From: a virus
DNA: 64,000 nt
IMG/VR virus record: IMGVR_UViG_3300042402_003388
Coordinates: 36,551 to 100,550 of that record
Reading direction: 5' to 3' (one strand)
Under the pieces are notes generated by a model that worked only from the letters and a program-made list of their open reading frames with translations, had not been told where the DNA came from and did not search any database. Positions 1 to 8,819 of this stretch are shown here, piece by piece (within the stretch, counting starts at the first letter, position 1; every line of letters begins with the position of its first letter). A program made the translations under genes and the position numbers.

Positions 1-2
1 AA

Positions 3-647
3 TCTAAAGGTGTTACAGGAAGTAAGGCTAAAAAAATTATTAGTATTATTGAACGAGCTTCGGTAAAATCTGATGCTGAAATGTTAAAAGTATTTGAGGA
101 TAGTGTTACTACTATATTGAAAAAAGAAGGTGCGAGTCCTGAGATTATAAGTAAATTTTTAACAAAATTTGACGCGGCTAAAGAGGCTTTTGGTAGATTA
201 GGGTTTGCAGGTAAAGTTACATTTTGGATAGCAACTGATTTAATAGTTGCAAATACCGTACAAGGTCTTATGTATATGACCGCTCTTGACCAAACATTTC
301 CAACAGTTTATGGTATCTTTCAAATTTTAGGTTTCCATTTGGCACCTGGTATTAATACAATAAGACAGTCGTTTGTTGATAGTGCGGAAGAAATTAAAAA
401 AGGGCCTGAACAAAATAATTCAAGTACTTCAGCACCTAATAACAGTGCATCTACTGAAGCAACTAAAGATGACTTTAAAACTTGGTATGATAAAAAGTAT
501 CCTCAATATAGCAGTATGTTAACATCTTGGGAAGTTGATGGTTCAGATAAAAGTATAATCATAGCTAAAGGTAAAAAGAATGACGGTACTGAAGTAACTC
601 AAAAATATAAAAAACTAACAGATGGGACTTATGAATTCCAAAAATAA
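3..647 (+). CDS. Hypothetical protein, 5'-truncated by window edge
   Basis: The frame is open from base 3, so the gene begins upstream. The ATG at 81 is probably internal, because the codons before it read as normal protein with no stop. A hydrophobic stretch around VTFWIATDLIVANTV and the following segment could be membrane-associated or a buried helix bundle. A Ser/Asn/Thr-rich linker leads to a small C-terminal domain with KNDGTEVTQKYKKLTDGTY, a pattern that recurs loosely in the next gene (TFKTDGTYKRS). It overlaps that gene by up to 26 bp, so the two are probably co-transcribed. The family was not recognised; a virion role is only a guess from the neighbours. Confidence 0.75.
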   Translation, partial: SKGVTGSKAKKIISIIERASVKSDAEMLKVFEDSVTTILKKEGASPEIISKFLTKFDAAKEAFGRLGFAGKVTFWIATDLIVANTVQGLMYMTALDQTFPTVYGIFQILGFHLAPGINTIRQSFVDSAEEIKKGPEQNNSSTSAPNNSASTEATKDDFKTWYDKKYPQYSSMLTSWEVDGSDKSIIIAKGKKNDGTEVTQKYKKLTDGTYEFQK

Positions 648-2277
648 TAAAAAGATTAACGTTAATACCATTATTAATAAATTATTTGAATACGAAAATC
701 CAAATAATTTAAATGGTATGCGTAAAATATTGGCCGAGAATCCTTTTGACCAAGGTAATAGTGGTGGTAACAATCCTTTTGAACAAGGTAATAGTGGCGG
801 TAACAATCCTTTTGAACAAGGTAATAGTGGTGGTAATAACCAAAACAATAACAACCAAAACAATAACAACCAAAACAATAACAACCAAAACAATAACAAC
901 CAAAACAATAACAACCAAAATAACAATAACAACCAAAACAATAACAATTCAACTATAAGTAATCAAACTACTTTTGAAGCTGCGATTGCCGCTGGATTTC
1001 CAAAATGTGTTGCAATTCAAAACGGTACTTTGAACAATCAAAAAGAGATGGTTGTTAACTATCAGAGTGTTACTTACACATTTAAAACTGATGGGACATA
1101 CAAAAGAAGTGATAATACCTCTGGAACTTGGAAGTGTAATGGGGATACTGATGTAACAATAACCGAATCAGGAGGAAGTAATAACAACCAACAAAGCGGA
1201 GGTGATTGGATGGCAGGGTTTCCTGAATGTGTTAAGTCATTTAAACAAAGTAATCCATATTTGTATACAAATGGTAAGGATAATAAAGGCGTTGAAGTTG
1301 AGATATTCTTCACAAAAGTTGCAAGACAAGGAGGAAATTACGCAGCCATCTCAAGACCTATTGGTTCGAGAGACGCATCTGAACAAGTTAAATTATCCTA
1401 CAACTGTAATAATGGTTTAAAAATTACCGACATATACGGATTAGAATATACTGTAGGTCCTGTAGGTATGAGTAATACTCAACAATCCAATTTAACTTCT
1501 GAACAATCAGAGACTTATAATATGGTTACCGAGACTAATAATTTTTTAGGTCTTAAAGTTATTATGGGTAATTACAGATTAAATACTGTCGAATTAACTC
1601 AAGCAACTGAGGCGGTTATTTCAGGTATTAATTCAAAATATAGAAGTAATGGTTTTGGATACTATGCAACTTTCTTAGAAAATTTAATTGAGTTTTATTC
1701 GTCTATGGGGGAAAAGTATCAAAGATACGTTACAACCTTGAATGAAAATTTCACTCAAGTTAAAGGAGCTATGACAAACGCAACAAATGCGTTAGCTCAG
1801 ACAAGTAATCAATCAAATTGGAATCCATTAACAAATCCACCTCAAAAAGATATAATGAATTACACTGAGGTTAAATTTGATAAAGCACCATTTACAACAC
1901 CATTTACTGCTTATGTGTTAAAAGGTCAAAATATGACTACTAACGCCACTGCAAACATTGATGCGAATCTTTCGAAATATATGGAAGGTAATAAATTAAC
2001 CGCCGAATTCTGTAAAACAACTATCTCTAAATTATTGGAGTGTATCCAATATCAAGAAACAGGGTTATTTAAGAAGAAAGCGGAATCGGTTACAAGTTGT
2101 GAAGCGTTTGAGATTGGCGAATTAAAAGCAATGAAACAAGTTGTTGCGAATTGTGCAAGAAAACGAATTATTACTGATAGAAATCAAATAAGTGCGTTGT
2201 CTGACGAAGGATTAGAAGATAGATACAGAGTGTCATTCGCGTCTATGAAGTCTATGGACCAACCACCATTACAATAA
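622..2277 (+). CDS. Asn/Gln-repeat protein, putative structural protein
   Basis: A 551-residue protein; the start could be 622 or the ATG at 631. After about 36 N-terminal residues come three copies of a 10-residue unit built on NPFEQGNSGG, then about seven QNNNN repeats (roughly residues 72-110), which look like a flexible spacer. Two related modules follow, beginning AGFPKCVAIQNGT and AGFPECVKSFKQS, each with a Cys and a Gly-rich beta-type pattern, which suggests an internal duplication. The C-terminal half is mixed helical and contains four further Cys residues. Repeat-spaced modular proteins are common in tail fibres and virion decoration, but no family was recognised. It is followed 16 bp later by another gene on the same strand. 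Confidence 0.8.
   Translation: MGLMNSKNNKKINVNTIINKLFEYENPNNLNGMRKILAENPFDQGNSGGNNPFEQGNSGGNNPFEQGNSGGNNQNNNNQNNNNQNNNNQNNNNQNNNNQNNNNNQNNNNSTISNQTTFEAAIAAGFPKCVAIQNGTLNNQKEMVVNYQSVTYTFKTDGTYKRSDNTSGTWKCNGDTDVTITESGGSNNNQQSGGDWMAGFPECVKSFKQSNPYLYTNGKDNKGVEVEIFFTKVARQGGNYAAISRPIGSRDASEQVKLSYNCNNGLKITDIYGLEYTVGPVGMSNTQQSNLTSEQSETYNMVTETNNFLGLKVIMGNYRLNTVELTQATEAVISGINSKYRSNGFGYYATFLENLIEFYSSMGEKYQRYVTTLNENFTQVKGAMTNATNALAQTSNQSNWNPLTNPPQKDIMNYTEVKFDKAPFTTPFTAYVLKGQNMTTNATANIDANLSKYMEGNKLTAEFCKTTISKLLECIQYQETGLFKKKAESVTSCEAFEIGELKAMKQVVANCARKRIITDRNQISALSDEGLEDRYRVSFASMKSMDQPPLQ
757..950 (+). repeat. Coding tandem repeats (30-bp and 15-bp units)
   Basis: Three copies of a roughly 30-bp unit encoding GNNPFEQGNSG are followed by about seven copies of a 15-bp unit (CAAAACAATAACAAC) encoding QNNNN. 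One copy carries a 3-bp insertion, so the reading frame is preserved. This is a likely slippage hotspot with copy-number variation between related phages. Confidence 0.9.
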
Positions 2278-2293
2278 AAAAACAAATAAAGAT

Positions 2294-2983
2294 ATGAGTC
2301 TTAAAAACAATATAAGAAAACAATTAATCGAAACTAAAGAAAGTAAAAATCGATTGTTAGGTGAATCTAAGATAATTCAAACAAGATTCTTAATGATTGC
2401 TGAATCTTCTAAGATTAAAACTAAAAAACAGTTAGACGAAACTTTTGTTAATCTTCTTTCTGAGATGATTTACTTACATAAACAAGGTTTTGATAGTAAT
2501 TTAATTAAAGAGAACGCTGAAAGTGTTTTCACCGTTTTAGGTAACTTATTTGGTGGAAGTACTAATGCAGTAGTTGAATTATTTAAAGAAAAAGGAGTTA
2601 GATGGATATTAGAAAAATTAGGAATTGAGGATAACAATTTCCTTAAGAATTTCTTAATTACCGCTTTAGGTAATACGGATTTAAAAGATGTCCCTAAATT
2701 ATTTTCAGATTGTGAGTTTTTAACAGAAAAAATATCAGAGTCTATCCCTGAGGCGTACCTAAGACAATTAGAGTATGAAAAAGGTATGGGTGGTGATTTT
2801 ATGGACTTCGTTAGAAATTCATTATATGATGTGATTAAAAGTAGTGACTTTGGAGACAAAGTTAAAGAAAAGATTTCAGGTATTGTTTGTCCATTAGTGG
2901 ACAAAATGTCTGAAAAATTCGGCAATCAATTAGATTCAATGAAATCTTCTTTGATTCCCGCTGACTCGGATACTCAATCGTAA
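2294..2983 (+). CDS. Hypothetical helical protein with N-terminal LxE-type peptide
   Basis: A 229-residue, mostly helical protein that was not recognised. The N-terminus (NNIRKQLIETKESKNRLLGE, then RFLMIAE) is charged and amphipathic and ends in (L/I)xE-like triplets. Similar leaders occur on several other proteins in this window, and T4-type prohead proteases cleave after such triplets, so a head-targeted internal protein is possible (inference). It is the last gene before a strong terminator, in a run with the two upstream genes, and no Shine-Dalgarno is visible. The C-terminus is Ser/Asp-rich. Confidence 0.8.
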   Translation: MSLKNNIRKQLIETKESKNRLLGESKIIQTRFLMIAESSKIKTKKQLDETFVNLLSEMIYLHKQGFDSNLIKENAESVFTVLGNLFGGSTNAVVELFKEKGVRWILEKLGIEDNNFLKNFLITALGNTDLKDVPKLFSDCEFLTEKISESIPEAYLRQLEYEKGMGGDFMDFVRNSLYDVIKSSDFGDKVKEKISGIVCPLVDKMSEKFGNQLDSMKSSLIPADSDTQS

Positions 2984-3036
2984 TTGATTGTTTATTATAA
3001 ATAGATAAAAAAAAGGAGGGTAATTTTTCCTGTGGA

Positions 3037-3065
3037 AAAGGAGGTCATTTGACCTCCTTTTTTCA
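3037..3065. terminator. Bidirectional terminator between convergent genes
   Basis: A perfect 10-bp stem (AAAGGAGGTC / GACCTCCTTT) with a 4-nt loop is flanked by A and T runs. It sits between the convergent upstream gene and clpP and could end transcription in both directions. Confidence 0.9.
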
Positions 3066-3067
3066 TT

Positions 3068-3742
3068 TTACCCCTTCTTAGATTTTACGATTTCATCAAT
3101 GATACCGTAATTAAGTGCCTCTTGTGAAGATAACCATAAGTCACGACTTGCATCTTTCATTACCTGTTTTGCCGTTTTATCACAGTAACTACCAAGTAAT
3201 TCAAATAGAGTCTCGTTGATTTTTTTCCATTCTTTCATATCGATTTCCGCATCTTGGATATTTCCACGGAATCCCCCTGAAGATTGGTGTAACATTGTTC
3301 TTGAGAAACGTAATGAAGAACGTTTTCCTTTAGTACCTGCACCTAACAATACTGAACCCATTGACGCCGCCATACCTGTGTTTACTGTACGGATATCACA
3401 TTTAATGTAATCCATTACGTCAACCATACTTAGACCTGATTTAACCGACCCACCTGGACTGTCAATGTGCATTGTGATGTCTGTACTGTCAGCAGAATCC
3501 AAGAACATTAACTGAGCTTGAACAATAGTTGACATATTATCATTAACCTCACCCGCAACCCATAAGATACGGTCTCTCATTAATCTTGAGAAGATGTCAA
3601 TTTGAGTTGCTCTCATTTCTCTTTCCTCCAAAATGTATGGAGTCATTGAATTCTCAATTTGTTTTGAGTAGTAATCCAAATGACTTGATGGTTTATACAA
3701 GTGTTTCGTGTAATACGATTTAAATTCTTTTGCGTTATCCAT
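3068..3742 (-). CDS. clpP: ClpP-like serine protease subunit
   Basis: The 224 residues match the ClpP fold throughout. The catalytic triad is Ser127 in GMAASMGS, His152 in MLHQSSGG and Asp201 in SRDLWLSSQEAL. The oxyanion-region motif SPGGSV lies near residue 95, and the C-terminus NYGIIDEI is typical. The length is close to cellular ClpP (about 195-210) with a somewhat longer N-terminus. ClpP forms a 14-mer degradation chamber fed by a Clp ATPase. A ClpC-like ATPase with a VGF docking loop lies at 27286-29310, so the phage may supply both halves. Some phages use ClpP-like proteases in head maturation, but a separate gp21-type protease is present here. It follows two tRNA-Leu genes on the same strand and ends at a terminator. 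Confidence 0.95.
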   Translation of the reverse strand: MDNAKEFKSYYTKHLYKPSSHLDYYSKQIENSMTPYILEEREMRATQIDIFSRLMRDRILWVAGEVNDNMSTIVQAQLMFLDSADSTDITMHIDSPGGSVKSGLSMVDVMDYIKCDIRTVNTGMAASMGSVLLGAGTKGKRSSLRFSRTMLHQSSGGFRGNIQDAEIDMKEWKKINETLFELLGSYCDKTAKQVMKDASRDLWLSSQEALNYGIIDEIVKSKKG

Positions 3743-3761
3743 AGTTAAATTTTAAATTTAG

Positions 3762-3841
3762 TATCAGAGGAGGGACTCGAACCCTCACGCCGTAGCATAT
3801 GCTCCTAAGGCATACGTGTCTACCAATTCCACCACTCTGAT
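3762..3841 (-). tRNA. tRNA-Leu(TAG)
   Basis: The acceptor ATCAGAG/CTCTGAT pairs over 7 bp. The anticodon loop is CTTAGGA (anticodon TAG), there is a T arm with TTCGAGT, and a long variable arm is typical of leucine tRNA. It lies just upstream of clpP and reads CUN codons. Confidence 0.93.
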
Positions 3842-4052
3842 ATTTGGCCCCACCTGAGATTACGGTGAGTAGATATTCCTAGTTTTTCCTATTGAAAAAC
3901 CCTGCGTGTCTTACCACTTAAAACGTCAAACATACTCGGTGGATTTGTTACGTCCAGGCTCCGACGAACCCCCTCTCTAAAGTCGTGGAAGGCGACAACT
4001 ATAACATCTTGAAAGAACGTTACCAAACTTTCAGAGTATCTCTTACTCTTAG
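3842..4052 (-). other. 211-bp noncoding spacer with hairpins between two tRNA-Leu genes
   Basis: No convincing gene was found. On the minus strand there is a perfect 7-bp hairpin (GTTTTTC / GAAAAAC) and a CTCACC/GGTG stem. The short ORFs in this stretch run into the flanking tRNAs and are spurious. It is probably transcribed with the tRNAs and may contain a structured RNA. Confidence 0.5.
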
Positions 4053-4138
4053 TACTCGGGGCGGGAATCGAACCCGCACGGACCTTACGGTCCATCAGAT
4101 TTTAAGTCTGACGTGTCTACCTATTCCACCACCCGAGC
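4053..4138 (-). tRNA. tRNA-Leu(TAA)
   Basis: The acceptor is GCTCGGG/CCCGAGT, the anticodon loop CTTAAAA (anticodon TAA), the variable arm is long, and the T loop is TTCGATT. It reads UUA and UUG, codons favoured in this AT-rich genome. Confidence 0.95.
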
Positions 4139-4180
4139 GTTTCAAAGAACTATGGTACAAATGTACGAAAGAAATTTCAA

Positions 4181-4678
4181 TTAATCAAATCCCATCGAAC
4201 TTTTATATTCAATCCACACACGTTCAATTGAATTATTTAGAACATCTGAGAATAAGGATGGTTCATATGGTTTTGCCCTCATATTCAAACCCGCTTCTTG
4301 TGGTGTTCTGTCTGCTTTGTATAAATTACACTTATGACAACAAGTTACCAAGTTACTCCAAGTATTCTTACCACCCTTTGATTTTGGTATAACGTGGTCT
4401 AACGTTAATTGTTTTGTTGAACCACAATAAACACATTCTCCATTATCTCTTCTGTAAATTCTATTTCTGTTAACCCTAATATTCCTAACTCTGTATTTTA
4501 CATACTTCAATAGACGAATGATTAATGGACGAACAAAATTTTGATAACCTGCATAGATAGGGTTGTCGGAACTCTTTAAGATTTCCGCTTTACCTTTAAA
4601 CACTAACTTAAAACCTCTTTGAGGTGAAGTTACGTTTATTGGGGTATAATCCGAATTTAATACTAATACTCTATCCAT
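4181..4678 (-). CDS. HNH endonuclease
   Basis: This 165-residue protein has a C-terminal HNH domain: CVYCG and CCHKC zinc-binding pairs bracket the catalytic LTLDHVIPKSKGG and the Asn-containing NTWSNLV. The N-terminus (VLVLNSDYTPINV) is typical of a common bacterial and phage HNH family. HNH enzymes nick or cut DNA with one metal ion; phage versions act as homing endonucleases or in packaging. Its position next to tRNA genes fits a free-standing homing enzyme, but this is inference. A TAAATTTG promoter lies 7 bp before the start, so the leader is very short. Confidence 0.92.
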   Translation of the reverse strand: MDRVLVLNSDYTPINVTSPQRGFKLVFKGKAEILKSSDNPIYAGYQNFVRPLIIRLLKYVKYRVRNIRVNRNRIYRRDNGECVYCGSTKQLTLDHVIPKSKGGKNTWSNLVTCCHKCNLYKADRTPQEAGLNMRAKPYEPSLFSDVLNNSIERVWIEYKSSMGFD

Positions 4679-4685
4679 AACTGTG

Positions 4686-4715
4686 CAAATTTAATACATT
4701 TTTTTTATAAAACAA
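4686..4715 (-). promoter_or_regulatory. Bacteroidota-type promoter for the HNH gene and tRNA-Leu/clpP unit
   Basis: On the minus strand, TTG and TAAATTTG are separated by exactly 19 bp, matching the Bacteroidota -33/-7 consensus (TTG, TAnnTTTG). Confidence 0.75.
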
Positions 4716-4717
4716 AA

Positions 4718-4747
4718 AAAGGTCACAATTTCTTGTGACCTTTCTTT
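4718..4747. terminator. Rho-independent terminator
   Basis: An 11-bp stem (AAAGGTCACAA / TTGTGACCTTT) with a short loop and a following T-rich run. The flanking A and T runs would suit either direction. Confidence 0.85.
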
Positions 4748-4771
4748 TATACGTTTTTAGTTTAACTAATC

Positions 4772-4876
4772 TTATTTTTGTTTATCTAAACCGCGTAAGG
4801 TCACTATACCATTGCCACATAACGATGTGATAATGTTATCCTGTATCAAAAGACCTGTGTTGTTATACGTTTTCAT
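4772..4876 (-). CDS. Possible 34-residue small protein
   Basis: A short frame starting MKTYNNTGLLIQDN and ending LRGLDKQK. It is downstream of the dehydrogenase-like gene on the same strand, and the terminator follows it directly. It fills an otherwise empty 160-bp gap. The family was not recognised; support is only position, an ATG and plausible composition. Confidence 0.4.
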   Translation of the reverse strand: MKTYNNTGLLIQDNIITSLCGNGIVTLRGLDKQK

Positions 4877-4908
4877 AAATTACGGTTTTCTTTCTTATAA
4901 ATATGTTC

Positions 4909-5733
4909 CTATTCTGAAACCGCCCTACCTTTTAAAGATTTCCAATCTTGTTCAGGACGAACTTCTAAATTAGTTTTCCAAGCCGACTCTAATACGTTCA
5001 TATTACAACCTACTTCTTTAGCCATAGTAATTAACGCATTTATATCCTTTGGGAAACAAGTTCCACCAAAACCTAATTTACCATCAGGACCTGGAACGTG
5101 TAAATGGGAATCCCCAATTCTACCATCGGAAGCAAACCCGTAAAGAGCGTCTTCCCAATTAACACCAATTAATTGACTTAATCTATAATATTCATTCATC
5201 AGACTAACTTTTGCCGCGAAGAATGTGTTATTCATATATTTCACAAACTCAGCAGTTTTGGAATCAGTGTGAATGATGTGTCTATTCATAAATCGGTCGT
5301 TGAATAATTCCTCAACTTGTTTAGTTAACGATGGTTCACCTCCTAAAATAATTCTTGCCTGTGTTAACATATCTAACTTGGCAGTTCTCTCAGTTAAAAA
5401 CTCAGGTGAAAATATAATGTTATGACCGTATTTTTTAATTAAAGAGTCGGTAGTACCTGGTAATACGGTTGATTTGATAATGAAAATAGTATTTTCATTG
5501 TAAATAATGTTACCGAAAAAGTCTTCAATAAATGAAATATCTTGAGACCCATCACTGAACATTGGGGTTGGTAAACATACAAAAATAAATTCTTGTTCCA
5601 TTACTTCTTCTAATGTGTGAGTAGCCTTTAACGGATTAATGTCGTAAACTTTAACATCTGATGTTGGGCTAAATGCGAATGCAATAGTTTCCCCAACAAA
5701 ACCATTACCTATTACTCCTACTGTTTTTTTCAT
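4909..5733 (-). CDS. UDP-glucose/GDP-mannose 6-dehydrogenase family protein, short form
   Basis: The N-terminus has the NAD-binding GVIGNGFVGETIA. The central domain has STVLPGTT, SPEFLTE and EFVKYMNNTFFAAKV. The active-site motif is GFGGTCFPKDI with the nucleophile at Cys226. Family enzymes oxidise UDP-glucose or similar sugars to uronic acids in two NAD-dependent steps. At 274 residues it lacks the third, nucleotide-sugar-binding domain (usual length about 390-450), so it may act on an unusual substrate or form an atypical dimer. Cellular homologues usually sit in surface-polysaccharide clusters; here it is divergent from a methyltransferase-like gene and glycosyltransferases. Confidence 0.88.
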   Translation of the reverse strand: MKKTVGVIGNGFVGETIAFAFSPTSDVKVYDINPLKATHTLEEVMEQEFIFVCLPTPMFSDGSQDISFIEDFFGNIIYNENTIFIIKSTVLPGTTDSLIKKYGHNIIFSPEFLTERTAKLDMLTQARIILGGEPSLTKQVEELFNDRFMNRHIIHTDSKTAEFVKYMNNTFFAAKVSLMNEYYRLSQLIGVNWEDALYGFASDGRIGDSHLHVPGPDGKLGFGGTCFPKDINALITMAKEVGCNMNVLESAWKTNLEVRPEQDWKSLKGRAVSE

Positions 5734-5786
5734 ATTATTTATTTAAAAATTATTATACATATAATTATAATAAGAAAAATAATTAA

Positions 5787-6272
5787 ATGAATAGTGAAGT
5801 AAATTACGAATCTTTTGGGGGGTGGGCCATCTCAAGAAAACTGTTTGAATGGATTTTAAACCATTTACCGAAAGGAAGTACAATACTTGAACTAGGTAGT
5901 GGTAATGGTACTAAAGAGTTAGTTAAATTCTACAATGTGTATAGTGTGGAACATAACATTGAATGGGTTAATTTGGTTCCCGAATCTACGTATATTTACG
6001 CCCCTTTAATTAATGGATGGTATGATGTTGAAATTTTAAAACAAGAATTACCGACTCACTATGATTTACTACTTATCGACGGTCCAATAGGTAAAAATAG
6101 GGTTAATATTATTAATCATTACAAAATGTTTAAAACTGATATACCTATAATTATTGATGATACTAATCGTGAAGATGATAATAACCTTTCAATATTTTTA
6201 AGAAAAACCCTAAATAAAAAAGCATCACTATCTGTGACCTGTGAAGATAAAATATTTACAATTATTTACTAA
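5787..6272 (+). CDS. Class I SAM-dependent methyltransferase-like protein
   Basis: A 161-residue protein with the SAM-binding glycine loop ILELGSGNGTKELVKF followed by an acidic strand end (YSVEHNIEW), and YDLLLIDGPIG as the post-motif strand. The first residues (NYESFGGWAISRKLFEW) resemble small-molecule or sugar methyltransferase-like families. The target is unknown. It overlaps the following glycosyltransferase by one base (TAATG) and so belongs to a three-gene surface-modification unit. Confidence 0.75.
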   Translation: MNSEVNYESFGGWAISRKLFEWILNHLPKGSTILELGSGNGTKELVKFYNVYSVEHNIEWVNLVPESTYIYAPLINGWYDVEILKQELPTHYDLLLIDGPIGKNRVNIINHYKMFKTDIPIIIDDTNREDDNNLSIFLRKTLNKKASLSVTCEDKIFTIIY

Positions 6273-6976
6273 TGGAGGAAAATGAAAAATACGACTTTTG
6301 TATTGTTATTACGACATATGAAAGAGAGGATATGTTAAAACAGTTACTGAAAGATATTTTTGAATACACTGAATATAAAATGTATGTGGTCGTTTTTGAT
6401 GATGGAAGTAAACACCCTTATGACTTAAGTGAGTATGACGTAAAATATGTTAAATATGTAAAAAATAATGGGTTAAAGAATCTTTGGAGAGTGATAAGCG
6501 ACACTTTTAAATTTTGTAAAAATATAGACGCTAAGTATTATTTCTATTTTCAGGATGATTTGCGTCTGAAAAAAAACTTTTTCCAAGAAAGTATTAGAAT
6601 TTTTGAAAATATCCCTGACGAGAATAAAATTAGTTTAGGGACATTAATGATTGACACCCAAAGAAACATACCTAAATGGACGGGAGTTTATCCAATTGAG
6701 TATGACGAATATTATAAAACACAATGGTGTGAGTTAGTTTTTATGTGTGAATACAAGTTTTTCGAATCTTTAGAATTTAAACTTAACCCAATACCTATGT
6801 CAAGATGGGATAAAAATCCTAATAATAGTAGCGGTGTTGGTCAACAAATTAGTGTTAGATTATTTGAAAAAGGTTTAAATATGTATCACGTAATTAATAC
6901 ATTAACCACTCACGGTGACCACGAGTCTGTAATATTACCCGAACTTAGAAAAAATGAAAAATTAATTGCAATATAA
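6272..6976 (+). CDS. Glycosyltransferase family 2-like protein
   Basis: A GT-A fold is indicated by FCIVITTYEREDMLKQLL at the N-terminus, VVVFDDGS for the nucleotide-binding strand, and YFYFQDDLRLKK with the metal-binding DD. It is 234 residues long, about the size of a single catalytic domain with no membrane segment, so it is a soluble cytoplasmic enzyme. GT2 enzymes transfer a sugar from a nucleotide-sugar donor; the acceptor here cannot be read from sequence. It is translationally coupled to the preceding methyltransferase-like gene and 14 bp from the next glycosyltransferase. Confidence 0.82.
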   Translation: MEENEKYDFCIVITTYEREDMLKQLLKDIFEYTEYKMYVVVFDDGSKHPYDLSEYDVKYVKYVKNNGLKNLWRVISDTFKFCKNIDAKYYFYFQDDLRLKKNFFQESIRIFENIPDENKISLGTLMIDTQRNIPKWTGVYPIEYDEYYKTQWCELVFMCEYKFFESLEFKLNPIPMSRWDKNPNNSSGVGQQISVRLFEKGLNMYHVINTLTTHGDHESVILPELRKNEKLIAI

Positions 6977-6990
6977 AATTTAAAAATAAT

Positions 6991-8757
6991 ATGGATAAAA
7001 TAATATATAATGTTGCAAGCTATAAAAGAGGAGATACTTTAATAAAAACTATACAATCAATTTATAATCAATGTGATATTATCAACGTTGCACTTAATGA
7101 TTATGATGAAATACCTGTTGAATTGTACGATAAAAAAATAAATTTATTTATTACGGATAATGACAGAGGGGATGCGTATAAATTTTATAAATTAATGAAT
7201 TCTGAGGGTTATTATTTCACAATTGATGATGATTTAATATACCCCGAAAATTATACCGAATATATGGTTGATAAAGTTAATCAATATGGTAAAAAATCGA
7301 TAATTACACAACACTCAAGAAGTTTTAATTCATTTCCTATTAATAATTTTTATGGTCGTAATACCTTAGTTAATCATTTTAAACAACTACAAACTAACGA
7401 TATTAAAGTTCAATTTGGAGGTACTGGTGTTATGTGTTTTCACACTGATTTATTTAAAGTACCTATTGAATATTTTGATAGACCAAATATGGCTGATGTG
7501 TGGATTGGTAAATACGCAAAAGAAAATGATATTGATATTATATGCGTCAAACATAATAGCGGGTTTGTAGTACAACAAAATTTTGAGGACTCAATATATA
7601 CCTCCGATTCCAAAAATGATACAATTCAGACAATTTTGACTAACGACTGTTATATGGATAAGGAAGTGTCGATAATCATACCTACATTTGATAATGTTGA
7701 ATATATTCAAGAATGTTTAGATTCCGTAGTATCCTCGTGTTCTATGATTAATAACTTTGAAATATTGGTAGGTATCGACTATTGTCCAAAAACTTTAAAA
7801 TTTATAATGGAAAATAGTTTTGACTATCGAATAAGATTTTATTTTTTTAATGACAATGTCGGTCCGTATATCATTAAAAATTCATTATCAAGAATTTCTA
7901 AATCGGATAATATAATTTTTTTTGATTCTGATGATGTTATGGATAAAGATATGGTTAGTGAGGTTTTGTTAGGACTTAAAACTTCAGAATGTGTTAAACC
8001 AATGTTTCATAATTTTACTAATTATATTGATTATGACGACCCAAAATATAACTTAGAAACTAAGTTATTTGGTGAAGGGGTATTCGGAATTAAAAAAAAT
8101 ATTTTTTTAAATTTTAACGGGTTTGAAGGGTGGAGATGTGCCGCGGATTCTGACTTTATGGTTAGAATTCAAAAAAATGGAGTAACATTTAATTGGGCTA
8201 AAAAATTATTGTTTTACCGAAGAATACACGATAAAGGTTTAACAACGATTCCTGAAACTAATTATGGGTCTAAATTACGTAAACATTATATTGAGTTAAC
8301 AAATTCAAAAACAAATTTTGGGCCACTGGATGAAATGAAGATTTCGGATTTTACAAGAATTTATACTAAAACAGAAATAACTAAAATTAGTTATCGTAAT
8401 ATTATACCGACCAAACCTGTAATTGAGACTCCACAACATAGTACTGAGGATACTTTAAAACAAGTTTATTCTAAAAGTACGGTTATCGATAATAAAGTTA
8501 AACCAATTAATACTGAGGATAAAATTCTATCTAAATCAATTGAAAAGTCGGATAATAGTACAGTAGAAGATATTCGTAAAAATGTTTTATCATTATTGTC
8601 TGATAAAAAAGTTGTTAAAAAAATTGATAAGGATTTGATTGACCAAAAAAGACAAAATAGTAGAGATGTTGTAATACCGTATACAATTCAACCTGTTAAA
8701 AAGACCAGTAGAACGAGTGGGATTAACACAAAAAGAGGGGGAGGATTTAATTTTTAA
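6991..8757 (+). CDS. Two-domain glycosyltransferase with disordered tail
   Basis: Two GT-A domains are visible in 588 residues. Domain 1 begins IIYNVASYKRGDTLIKTI and has YYFTIDDDLIYP with a DDD metal site. Domain 2 begins VSIIIPTFDNVEYIQECL (about residue 222) and has NIIFFDSDDVMDKDM and FEGWRCAADSDFMVR. From about residue 470 the tail is Lys/Asp/Thr-rich and low in complexity, ending RGGGFNF, which may anchor or tether the enzyme. Two catalytic domains in one chain suggest synthesis of an alternating or two-step glycan. It is the last gene of the plus-strand sugar module. Confidence 0.85.
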   Translation: MDKIIYNVASYKRGDTLIKTIQSIYNQCDIINVALNDYDEIPVELYDKKINLFITDNDRGDAYKFYKLMNSEGYYFTIDDDLIYPENYTEYMVDKVNQYGKKSIITQHSRSFNSFPINNFYGRNTLVNHFKQLQTNDIKVQFGGTGVMCFHTDLFKVPIEYFDRPNMADVWIGKYAKENDIDIICVKHNSGFVVQQNFEDSIYTSDSKNDTIQTILTNDCYMDKEVSIIIPTFDNVEYIQECLDSVVSSCSMINNFEILVGIDYCPKTLKFIMENSFDYRIRFYFFNDNVGPYIIKNSLSRISKSDNIIFFDSDDVMDKDMVSEVLLGLKTSECVKPMFHNFTNYIDYDDPKYNLETKLFGEGVFGIKKNIFLNFNGFEGWRCAADSDFMVRIQKNGVTFNWAKKLLFYRRIHDKGLTTIPETNYGSKLRKHYIELTNSKTNFGPLDEMKISDFTRIYTKTEITKISYRNIIPTKPVIETPQHSTEDTLKQVYSKSTVIDNKVKPINTEDKILSKSIEKSDNSTVEDIRKNVLSLLSDKKVVKKIDKDLIDQKRQNSRDVVIPYTIQPVKKTSRTSGINTKRGGGFNF

Positions 8758-8766
8758 AAATAAAAT

Positions 8767-8796
8767 TTGACTTTTTACGTTACATACGTATATTTA
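8767..8796 (+). promoter_or_regulatory. Promoter for leader ORF upstream of the first tRNA block
   Basis: TTG and TATATTTA lie 19 bp apart, a near match to the Bacteroidota TTG/TAnnTTTG promoter (last base A rather than G). It lies 24 bp before the leader ORF. Confidence 0.6.
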
Positions 8797-8819
8797 ATTA
8801 AAAACAAGTAAAACTGCAA

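Noticed and set aside
838-950. Short regular repeats that could suggest a CRISPR array
   Set aside because: The 15-bp units are contiguous without unique spacers and encode QNNNN in frame; they are coding tandem repeats.
3985-4392. 135-residue plus-strand ORF
   Set aside because: It runs across tRNA-Leu(TAA) and opposite the HNH gene; it is a shadow frame.
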